Source: Alphaproteobacteria bacterium
GTDB taxonomy: Bacteria > Pseudomonadota > Alphaproteobacteria > Rhizobiales > Aestuariivirgaceae
DNA: 34,243 nt
Assembly (NCBI GenBank): GCA_024642465.1
Contig: JAHEBA010000035.1
Span: forward strand, 1 to 34,243
Direction of reading: 5' to 3'
Part shown: piece after piece, positions 7,942-14,666 of the stretch
How the letters are laid out: each line of letters starts with the position of its first letter
Numbering within the stretch: position 1 is the first letter of the stretch
Made by a program: the position numbers and the translations under genes
Notes under the pieces: model-generated
Database searches by the model: none
Told to the model about the DNA's origin: nothing
What the model saw: only the letters and a program-made list of their open reading frames with translations

Positions 7942-10665
7942 ATGCAGGACAGCAACATCCTACGCTTCACCTGGCGGCATTCGCGCAAGGCGCAGATCTA
8001 TATCCTGTTCATCGTACTGGCGTCGATGCCGACCTATTTCCTGTCGCTCGACCTGCCCAAGCAGATCGTCAACGGCCCCATTCTCGGCCAGGGTTTCGAG
8101 GAGCCGGGTGCGGCGCAGAAGTTCCTGCACCTGAAATTCTCGTTCTTTGGCTTCGAGTTCAACCTGTTCGACGGCATCGACCTTCAGCGCATGCAGATGC
8201 TGTTTGCGCTGTCGGGCATGTTCCTGACGCTCATCATCATCAACGGCCTCTTCAAGTATTACATCAATACCTACAAGGGCCGGCTGGGCGAGCGGATGTT
8301 GCGCCGCATCCGGTTCGAGCTTGTCGACAAGCTGTTGCGCTTTCCAGTGCGCCATTTCCGGAGGGTCAAGTCGTCTGAAATTGCCAGCATGGTGAAGGAC
8401 GAGGTTGAGCCAATCGGCGGGTTCATGGGCGATGCTTTCGTGCAGCCCCTGTTCCTTGGCGGGCAGGCCATGACGGCGATGGCGTTCATCCTGGTCCAGA
8501 ACCTGTGGCTGGGCCTGATCGCGCTGTCGATGATTTCAGTCCAGTTCGTCATTATCCCCAGGCTGCGCCGTCACCTCATCCGGCTCGGCAAGGAGCGGCA
8601 GATCACGGCACGCCAGCTTGCGGGCCGGGTGGGCGAGATCGTCGAGGGCATCAACCACGTGCACGTGAACGATACCTCGCATTACGAGCGCGCCGACGTG
8701 TCGAGCCGGTTGGCGAAGATCTTCTACATCCGTTACGAGCTGTTCCAGCGCAAGTTCTTCACCAAGTTCCTGAACAACCTGCTGGCACAACTGACGCCGT
8801 TCCTTTTCTATGTCATCGGCGGCTACTTCGCGCTGCAGGGCAAGATCGACGTGGGTCAGCTGGTGGCCGTGATCGCGGCCTACAAGGATTTGCCGTCGCC
8901 GATCAAGGAACTGATCGACTGGGACCAGCAGCGTCTCGACGTGCAGGTGAAATTTGCCCAGGTGGTCGAGCAGTTCGATGTCGACAGCATGCTCGACGAG
9001 AGCCAGCAGTCGCTGCCCGGAGGCCCGGTGCCGCCGCTGGCGTTTCCGGTTGAGGTGAACAATGTCGTGGTGTCCGACGATGCGGGCAACACGCTGCTCA
9101 ACCGGGCCCGATTGACGATTGAAAAAGGCCAGAGGATTGCGGTGCTGGGCTCTTCCAACTCGGGGGCGGACGTGCTGGCTGACACGCTGGTGCGGCTGCA
9201 TGTGCCCGACAGCGGGCAGGTCACGTTCGGCGGCACTGACATGTTCGAACTGAATGAAAGCTTCCTCGGCCGCCGCATCGGGTATTCTTCCGGCGATGTA
9301 TTCCTGCCGCAGGGCACGTTGCGCGACTCGCTGCTGTATGCGCTGAAGCACCAGCCTGTTGCCGAGCGCGAATACAGCGGGCCGGACCAGCTTGCGCGGC
9401 AAAGCTTCATTGCAGAAGCGCGGGAGACGGCAAACTCGGACCTCGATTTCGACGCCGACTGGCTGAATTTCGGCCACGACGTTGATCCGGGCGAGCGCAG
9501 CTACGCCGTGCACCGGCTGCTGGTCGGGGTGCTGGATGCATGCGGGCTGCGCGACGACGTGTTCACGCTTGGCTTGCGTGGCAAGGTCGACCCGGAGCTC
9601 AATCCCGGATTCGCGGAGCGGGTTCTGTCGGCGCGCGCGATACTGCGCCAGCGGATGGATGAACTTAAGCTTTCCGGGCTGATCGAACTGTTTGATCCCG
9701 ACACCTATGCCAACCAGGCAACCGTGGGCGAGAACCTGCTGTTCGGAACGCCGGTGGGAGACACCTTCCAGCCGCACAACCTGATGAGCAACGCCTACCT
9801 CCATGGCATCCTCGTCAAGAGCGGGCTGGAGGAGATGCTGGTCGAGAAGGGCATCGAACTGGCCGAGACCACCATCGGTCTGTTCCAGGACCTGCCGCCC
9901 GACCACGAGCTGTTCAACCAGCTCACCTTCATGGATGGCGAACGGCTGCCGCGCTACCAGGCGCTGATGCGCAAGGTTAAGCAGTCGGGCACCGCGTCGC
10001 TGGCGGAGGACGAGCGCAGCATGCTGGTCGAACTGATGTTCGAATACATCGAGCCGCAACACCGCATGGGTCTGGTCGATGCAGACCTGAAGCAGAAGGT
10101 GCTGGCGGCCCGAGCGGCCTTCAAGGCCGAGTTGCCCGAAGAGCTCAGGGAGGCAATCAGCTTCTACGATCCGGACAACTACAACAGTGCCGCTTCCGTC
10201 ATGGACAACCTGCTGATGGGTCGCGTCACCTATGGCATGGCGCGGGGTCCGGAACGGGTGTCGGATACTGTACTGTCGCTGCTGCAGGAATTGGGATTGG
10301 TCGATGACGTGCTTGGCATCGGCCTCGAGTTCGACGTTGGCTCCGGCGGAAAGCGGCTGAGTTCGGCCCAGCGGCAGAAGGTCGGGCTTGGCCGGGCAAT
10401 CATCAAGCAGCCTGACCTGCTGGTGCTGAACCGCGTCATCGGCGCGCTGGATCCGCGTCAGCAGGCTGCCGTCGTCAACGACGTCATGCGCCTGGTCAAT
10501 GCGCAGGAAGACCCGCCCACTGTCATTTGGGTTTTGACCAATGCCTCATTGGCGTCGCATTTCGATACTGTATGCATGGTAGCCGAGGGTAAGGTGGTCG
10601 AGTTTGGAAACAGGGAACAACTGGCCGAGAAAAAGGGCGCCTATGCAAAGCTGCTGGAAGGCTAG
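7942..10665 (+). CDS. ABC-transporter-like membrane protein with catalytically degenerate, internally repeated nucleotide-binding domain
   Basis: 907 residues; a standard ABC half-transporter has about 600. Residues ~20-330 are a type-I exporter membrane domain (six predicted spans, including the cytosolic GERMLRRIRFELVDKLLRFP block). The NBD starts near 380 but its motifs are ruined: the Walker A position reads GSSNSGADVL (403-412), lacking the Lys and Ser/Thr; the Q-loop reads IGYSSGDVFLPQGT with no Gln at the usual place; the signature reads LSSAQRQKVGLGRA (from 806); the Walker B reads LLVLNRVIGALDP with Asn830 and Arg831 replacing Asp-Glu; the switch His is Asn867. Between Q-loop and signature sits an extra ~330 residues that repeat NBD segments. 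The frame is intact, so this is a conserved-looking pseudo-ATPase and not a decayed gene. It may be a scaffold, channel or sensor partner for the glycosyltransferases; this is inference. Confidence 0.85.
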   Translation: MQDSNILRFTWRHSRKAQIYILFIVLASMPTYFLSLDLPKQIVNGPILGQGFEEPGAAQKFLHLKFSFFGFEFNLFDGIDLQRMQMLFALSGMFLTLIIINGLFKYYINTYKGRLGERMLRRIRFELVDKLLRFPVRHFRRVKSSEIASMVKDEVEPIGGFMGDAFVQPLFLGGQAMTAMAFILVQNLWLGLIALSMISVQFVIIPRLRRHLIRLGKERQITARQLAGRVGEIVEGINHVHVNDTSHYERADVSSRLAKIFYIRYELFQRKFFTKFLNNLLAQLTPFLFYVIGGYFALQGKIDVGQLVAVIAAYKDLPSPIKELIDWDQQRLDVQVKFAQVVEQFDVDSMLDESQQSLPGGPVPPLAFPVEVNNVVVSDDAGNTLLNRARLTIEKGQRIAVLGSSNSGADVLADTLVRLHVPDSGQVTFGGTDMFELNESFLGRRIGYSSGDVFLPQGTLRDSLLYALKHQPVAEREYSGPDQLARQSFIAEARETANSDLDFDADWLNFGHDVDPGERSYAVHRLLVGVLDACGLRDDVFTLGLRGKVDPELNPGFAERVLSARAILRQRMDELKLSGLIELFDPDTYANQATVGENLLFGTPVGDTFQPHNLMSNAYLHGILVKSGLEEMLVEKGIELAETTIGLFQDLPPDHELFNQLTFMDGERLPRYQALMRKVKQSGTASLAEDERSMLVELMFEYIEPQHRMGLVDADLKQKVLAARAAFKAELPEELREAISFYDPDNYNSAASVMDNLLMGRVTYGMARGPERVSDTVLSLLQELGLVDDVLGIGLEFDVGSGGKRLSSAQRQKVGLGRAIIKQPDLLVLNRVIGALDPRQQAAVVNDVMRLVNAQEDPPTVIWVLTNASLASHFDTVCMVAEGKVVEFGNREQLAEKKGAYAKLLEG

Positions 10666-10706
10666 GCCCACGAGACTGCCTGCATGACAAGGGGGAAGGA
10701 GACGCC

Positions 10707-11174
10707 ATGTTACTGAAAGACGAAGTCGAATTATTGAGCCGTGTGTCACTGTTCCAGGGCATGCAGCCGAGCCAGCTCAAGTTGCTTGCGTTCACGTCCA
10801 AACGGCTGACCTTCGAGCAGGGAGACATGCTGTTCATGCAGAATGATCCCGGCGATGCAGCCTATGTGGTGCTGTCTGGCAAGGCAGAGGTCGTGATCAA
10901 GAGCCACGACCGTGAGGTGGTGCTGGCCACGCTTGAGAAGAACGCCATCATTGGCGAAATCGCCATTCTGTGCGACGTGCCGCGTACCGCAGGCGTGCGC
11001 GCCGCGACCCGGCTTGAAACCCTGTGCATCGAGAAGGAGCACATGCTCAAGCTGATCAAGGAATTTCCCAGCATGGCGACCGCGCTGATGCAGGTGCTGG
11101 CGGAGCGTCTTGCCAATACCACGGCGGCGCTGTCCGAGTGCCGCAGTGAATTGTCCACGTTGCGCGGGGCTTAA
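10707..11174 (+). CDS. Cyclic-nucleotide-binding domain protein without HTH
   Basis: 155 residues, preceded by a strong ribosome site (AAGGAG, 8-9 nt from ATG). Residues ~10-125 form one cNMP-binding (Crp-like) beta-roll; the phosphate-binding cassette is well kept as GEIAILCDVPRTAGV (83-97), with the Glu84 and Arg93 that usually hold the cyclic nucleotide. After it there is only a C-helix region (about 115-150) and no DNA-binding helix-turn-helix, so it is not a Crp/Fnr transcription factor. It starts 41 nt after the pseudo-ABC stop and is likely co-transcribed. A reasonable inference is that it senses cAMP/cGMP and modulates the membrane protein or the glycosyltransferases. Confidence 0.85.
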   Translation: MLLKDEVELLSRVSLFQGMQPSQLKLLAFTSKRLTFEQGDMLFMQNDPGDAAYVVLSGKAEVVIKSHDREVVLATLEKNAIIGEIAILCDVPRTAGVRAATRLETLCIEKEHMLKLIKEFPSMATALMQVLAERLANTTAALSECRSELSTLRGA

Positions 11175-11181
11175 GGGTTTG

Positions 11182-12321
11182 ATGCCGTTCAGGGTTGCGA
11201 TTGCCGGTGCGGGACCGGCGGGGCTTTATGCCGCCATCCTGCTGAAGCGCACCTGGCCGGACATCGAGGTCCATGTCACCGAACAGAACCCGCCTGATGC
11301 CACGTTCGGTTTCGGCGTGGTGTCTTCCGATCAGGCGCTGGGCTTTCTGCGCGAGGATGACCCCGAAACCGCCAACCTGATCGAACCGCACATGGAGCGA
11401 TGGTCCGACATCGCCGTGGTGCACAGGGACGAGCGCATTGCCATCGACGGTGTGGGGTTTGCCGCCATCGGCCGGCTGCAACTGCTTCAGCTGCTGCAAC
11501 AGCGGGCGCGCGAACTCGCGGTCGAGCCTCGTTACAACACCCACCTGGAAGACGCGCCGCAGCCAGGTGACGCCGATCTGGTGATCGGGGCCGACGGTCT
11601 CAACTCGGTCGTTAGAGCGGCCGCGCCTGACGATTTTGGCGCCCGCATGGACATGCTGTCGAACCGGTTCATCTGGTTCGGCGCAACCTGCGAGTTCGAA
11701 GCGCTCACCCAGACCTTCATCGATACCGGACTCGGGGCCTTCAACGCCCACCACTATCGCTACGCATCCGGCATGAGCACGTTCATCGTCGAGACCAGGG
11801 ATGCCATCTGGCGCAAGGCCGGTTTCGAAGGTTTGAGCGAGGACCAAACCAGGGCCACCTGCGAGCGGCTGTTTGCCGGTACCCTCGGCGGTGCCAAACT
11901 CATTTCAAACAACTCGCACTGGCGGCAGTTCCCGAACCTACGTTGCGAGCGTTTCTTCGCCGGCAACAGGGTGCTGGTCGGCGATGCGCTGCACACCGCG
12001 CATTTCTCGATCGGATCGGGCACCCGGCTGGCCCTGGAAGACGTGATCGCGCTCGTCAAGGCCCTACGCGAGCATGCGCTGAACCTCGAAACTGCACTGC
12101 CGGCCTGGCAGGCAGCACGCCAACCGGTGCTCGACAAGATCGTTGCCGCCGCATTGCGCTCTGCGCGCTGGTACGAGGCCTTCGACCGGCACATGGCGCT
12201 GGAGCCATGGCCGTTTGCGCTCGAGTACATCCGCCGGGCCGGGCGGCTGGATGCGGATCGTCTGCGCAAGATGGCGCCTGCATTCACGTTGGGTCTGGAG
12301 CGGCGCGGCATCGAGCTGTGA
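11182..12321 (+). CDS. FAD-dependent monooxygenase resembling aryl-CoA hydroxylases
   Basis: 379 residues from ATG 11182, 7 nt after the previous stop. It has the three group-A flavoprotein hydroxylase signatures: the Rossmann GxGxxG (VAIAGAGPAGLYAAILLKR, near residue 6), the DG motif (LVIGADGLNSVVRAA, about 133-147) and the GD motif (RVLVGDALHTAHFSIGSG, about 269-286). The stretches PPDATFGFGVVSSDQALGF and SIGSGTRLALEDVIALVKAL are like the hydroxylase domain of salicylyl-CoA 5-hydroxylase and of 2-aminobenzoyl-CoA monooxygenase/reductase, but the C-terminal reductase half of the latter is absent. The substrate is probably an aromatic acyl-CoA; salicylyl-CoA would be consistent with the gentisate dioxygenase 2.3 kb downstream. 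A 4-hydroxybenzoate-like hydroxylase is the fallback call. Confidence 0.75.
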   Translation: MPFRVAIAGAGPAGLYAAILLKRTWPDIEVHVTEQNPPDATFGFGVVSSDQALGFLREDDPETANLIEPHMERWSDIAVVHRDERIAIDGVGFAAIGRLQLLQLLQQRARELAVEPRYNTHLEDAPQPGDADLVIGADGLNSVVRAAAPDDFGARMDMLSNRFIWFGATCEFEALTQTFIDTGLGAFNAHHYRYASGMSTFIVETRDAIWRKAGFEGLSEDQTRATCERLFAGTLGGAKLISNNSHWRQFPNLRCERFFAGNRVLVGDALHTAHFSIGSGTRLALEDVIALVKALREHALNLETALPAWQAARQPVLDKIVAAALRSARWYEAFDRHMALEPWPFALEYIRRAGRLDADRLRKMAPAFTLGLERRGIEL

Positions 12322-12408
12322 GTGCCCGGTAAAGGTCACGGCCGGCTGGCACTTCATTCACGTTGTGGTGAGATGAGGCTAGAGAAGCTGATTCATTATT
12401 TTATTGAT

Positions 12409-12441
12409 AATAAACAAGTTTATTTGTTGACGCGATCAACA
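12409..12441. promoter_or_regulatory. AT-rich bufA upstream region with two adjacent inverted repeats
   Basis: The 260-nt gap 12322-12581 contains an AT-rich patch that stands out from the GC-rich surroundings. Two perfect inverted repeats abut in it: AATAAAC-AA-GTTTATT (12409-12424) and TGTTGA-CGCGA-TCAACA (12425-12441). Such sites are typical operators, and they lie 140-170 nt upstream of the bufA start. No clean -35/-10 pair could be assigned. Which regulator binds is unknown. Confidence 0.4.
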
Positions 12442-12581
12442 GATCACGGCAGGTGCCGCAGTTTCACACAAAAGTCAGTGGGGGTTGATCAAACGGGCAG
12501 GGTACAGCTTGTCGCACCCGCTGGTTGCCGATCCGGCATCCCGGGTGAACCTGAAACAGCAATCCCAGGAGGATGACCCCG

Positions 12582-12848
12582 ATGAAGATGACCGTGAAAT
12601 CCGGCGCCACGCTTGCCGCTGCTGCCGCTGCTCTCTTGCTTGCTTCCGCCGGCTCGGTACCGACTGCCCAGGCCGCCGATGGCAAGGGCATGTGCGTTGG
12701 CGCCAACGCCTGCAAGGGCCAGAGCGCCTGCAAGACCGCGTCCAGCCAGTGCAACGGCCTCAACAGCTGCAAGGGCCAGGGCTGGCTCGAGCTGTCCGAA
12801 GCCGAGTGCGCCAAGATCGAAGGCGCCAAGTTCGAACCGAAAAGCTGA
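12582..12848 (+). CDS. bufA2: Bufferin precursor, BufA2-like cysteine-rich secreted peptide
   Basis: Start set at ATG 12582 because AGGAGG at 12567-12572 sits 9 nt before it; the ATG at 12573 abuts that site and is rejected. The 88-residue product has a Sec signal peptide (Lys-Met-Thr-Val-Lys, an Ala/Leu core to about residue 23, cleavage likely after AQA-31) and a mature part with six cysteines at 38, 44, 50, 57, 63 and 76. The spacing CVGANACKGQSAC and CNGLNSCKGQGW is that of bufferin-type metallophores, ribosomally made peptides whose cysteines are converted to thiooxazoles by a DUF692 enzyme and which buffer copper in the periplasm. The DUF692 and DUF2063 genes follow directly, which makes the call firm. 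Confidence 0.88.
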   Translation: MKMTVKSGATLAAAAAALLLASAGSVPTAQAADGKGMCVGANACKGQSACKTASSQCNGLNSCKGQGWLELSEAECAKIEGAKFEPKS

Positions 12849-12930
12849 TCTGCCATACTTGTGCGGTGCCGGTGGCGTTCTTGCGGCTGCCGGCGCCGGC
12901 CTGACCTCGCAAGACAAGGTGACATGCATC

Positions 12931-13800
12931 ATGAGCCGTCATCCATTTCTTGGCTTCGGACTGGGTTTACGCTCGCAGCACTACCGCGACATCTTCGACG
13001 GCGAACCGGCCGTCGACTGGTTCGAGGTGATTTCTGAAAACTACATGGTGGACGGCGGCCAGCCGCTGGCCATGCTGGAGCGTATCCGTGAGCGCTACCC
13101 GATCGTGATGCACGGCGTGTCCATGTCGATCGCATCGACCGCCGAGCCCGATCTTGAATACCTGAAGCGGCTGCGGGGCCTGGCCGACCGGTTCGAGCCT
13201 GCCTGGGTGTCGGACCACCTGTGCTGGACCGGCGTTCATGGCGTCAACCTGCATGACCTGCTGCCGATTCCCTACACGCGCGAAGGGCTGGATCACGTGG
13301 CATCGCGCATCCACCTCGTGCAGGACATGCTTGGCCGGGCGATGGTGATCGAAAACGTCTCGACCTATGTGCAGTTTGCGGAGTCCGAAATGCACGAGTG
13401 GGAGTTCCTGGCCGAGCTCACCCGGCGCACCGGTTGCAGCCTGCTGTTCGACGTCAACAACGTCTACGTCAGCGCCTTCAACCACGGCTACGATCCGCTC
13501 GAGTTTCTAAATGCCATTCCGCTGGACAGCGTGGCGCAGTTTCACCTGGCCGGCCATTCCGACATGGGCACCTACAAGATCGACACCCACGACCACCCGG
13601 TGCCGGAGGAAGTCTGGTCGCTCTATGCCGATGCGCTCTGGCAGTTCGGTCCGGTTTCGGCAATGATCGAGCGCGACGACAACATTCCCGCGCTTGTCGA
13701 ACTGATGCCTGAAGTCGAGCGGGCGCGCGCCATCGCCGTTGATGTGCTGGGCCGCGAGGCGGGGACGCCCCAGCGCGCATCGTTGCAGGTGGCGGAGTGA
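12931..13800 (+). CDS. bufB: BufB, DUF692-family multinuclear iron (MNIO) peptide-modifying oxidase
   Basis: 289 residues from ATG 12931, 82 nt after bufA; the longer open frame starting at 12613 overlaps bufA in another frame and is rejected. It is a TIM-barrel-like DUF692 protein with the metal-ligand motifs of the family in order: WFEVISENYM (about 30-39), MHGVSMSIAS, VSDHLCWTG, VIENVSTYV, LLFDVNNVYVSAFNHGYDP, FHLAGHSDMG, DTHDHPVPEEVW and MIERDDNIPAL. Family members hold two or three iron ions and oxidise peptidyl cysteines. Its substrate is expected to be the BufA peptide encoded upstream, with BufC as the recruiting partner. It acts in the cytoplasm before export. Confidence 0.93.
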   Translation: MSRHPFLGFGLGLRSQHYRDIFDGEPAVDWFEVISENYMVDGGQPLAMLERIRERYPIVMHGVSMSIASTAEPDLEYLKRLRGLADRFEPAWVSDHLCWTGVHGVNLHDLLPIPYTREGLDHVASRIHLVQDMLGRAMVIENVSTYVQFAESEMHEWEFLAELTRRTGCSLLFDVNNVYVSAFNHGYDPLEFLNAIPLDSVAQFHLAGHSDMGTYKIDTHDHPVPEEVWSLYADALWQFGPVSAMIERDDNIPALVELMPEVERARAIAVDVLGREAGTPQRASLQVAE

Positions 13801-13802
13801 CG

Positions 13803-14588
13803 ATGGGCCGGTTCGCCGAACTGCAGGACTTGATGCAACACGCCATCCTTGCCGGCGACAGCCGCGTGCTCGAGACGCTTGCTCCCGGCGGGCAGGAAGA
13901 CAAGGCGGTATTGCTGGACGTCTATCGCAGCGCATATGTGCTGCGGCTGGTGGAGATCATCGGCAACGACCTTCCGGTACTGAAAGCCTATCTCGGCGAG
14001 ACCAATTTCAATGGCCTGTGCCGCACCTTCATCAAGGCGCGCCCCTCGACCAACCGCAACGCCCGTTGGGTGTCGCAGGGGCTGGCGGACTTTGCCGCCG
14101 CCACGCCACCCTGGGCTGATCACCCGGAGATGGGTGAGATCGCCTGGCTGGAGCGGGCGCTGGGCAATGCCTTCGATGCCGCAGACGCGCCGGTCCTGGG
14201 ACTTGAAGACCTCGGCGCAGTCGCGGCTGATGACTGGCCTTCGCTGGTTTTTGCCTTGCGCCCGTCACTCGAGCTTGGGCAGTTCACCACCAATGCGGGC
14301 GACATCTGGATCGAGCTGCAGGATGGCGGCGAGGACCATCCACCGGTTGCCGCGCTGGATGAACCGCAGGCGGTTGCCGTCTGGCGCGAGGGGCTGACCT
14401 CGAAATGGCGGATGTTGCCGCCGGAAGAGGCGATGCTGCTCAGAGCGGTGCACGATGGCGTGCCGTTTGGCGCGCTGTGCGAGATGGCTGCGGTGTTTGC
14501 GGGGGCCGACACGGCTGCCGCCCGTACCGCCGGCTGCCTGCAGGGCTGGCTGTGCGCCGGCATGCTGTCTGGATGGAAAACCGGCTGA
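13803..14588 (+). CDS. bufC: BufC, DUF2063 partner of the bufferin-modifying enzyme
   Basis: 261 residues from ATG 13803, with GGAG five bases upstream; a GTG at 13797 overlapping the bufB stop is an alternative start adding two residues. The N-terminal ~100 residues form the DUF2063 ('putative DNA-binding') helical domain: ELQDLMQHAILAG, VLLDVYRSAYVLRLVEIIGN, DLPVLKAYLGE. A second region with DHPEMGEIAWLERALGNAFD and the C-terminal VDHPPVAALDEPQ-like block follow the pattern of proteins paired with DUF692. Established knowledge of the family: these proteins help the MNIO enzyme engage its precursor peptide and do not act as DNA-binding proteins. Overlapping start with bufB implies translational coupling. 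Confidence 0.88.
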   Translation: MGRFAELQDLMQHAILAGDSRVLETLAPGGQEDKAVLLDVYRSAYVLRLVEIIGNDLPVLKAYLGETNFNGLCRTFIKARPSTNRNARWVSQGLADFAAATPPWADHPEMGEIAWLERALGNAFDAADAPVLGLEDLGAVAADDWPSLVFALRPSLELGQFTTNAGDIWIELQDGGEDHPPVAALDEPQAVAVWREGLTSKWRMLPPEEAMLLRAVHDGVPFGALCEMAAVFAGADTAAARTAGCLQGWLCAGMLSGWKTG

Positions 14589-14606
14589 CCTGCTGACCGG
14601 CCCGGC

Positions 14607-14635
14607 TTGAACGTCCGGCGATTTACCTGTCTATT
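14607..14635 (+). promoter_or_regulatory. Candidate sigma70-like promoter for gentisate dioxygenase
   Basis: In the 78-nt gap before the dioxygenase gene, TTGAAC (14607-14612) and TCTATT (14630-14635) are separated by 17 nt. Each hexamer matches four of six consensus positions. The start codon lies 32 nt beyond the -10, leaving a short leader. Evidence is sequence similarity alone. Confidence 0.4.
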
Positions 14636-14666
14636 TGGCCGCATCAAGACAGCCGGAGACTGACCG

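Noticed and set aside
8536..10062. 508-codon minus-strand frame inside the pseudo-ABC gene
   Set aside because: It is antisense to a gene with clear membrane-domain homology and its translation has no recognisable fold or family block.
12485..12904. Plus-strand frame of 139 codons covering bufA
   Set aside because: The bufA frame has signal peptide, cysteine pattern and a matching ribosome site; the alternative is highly charged and featureless.
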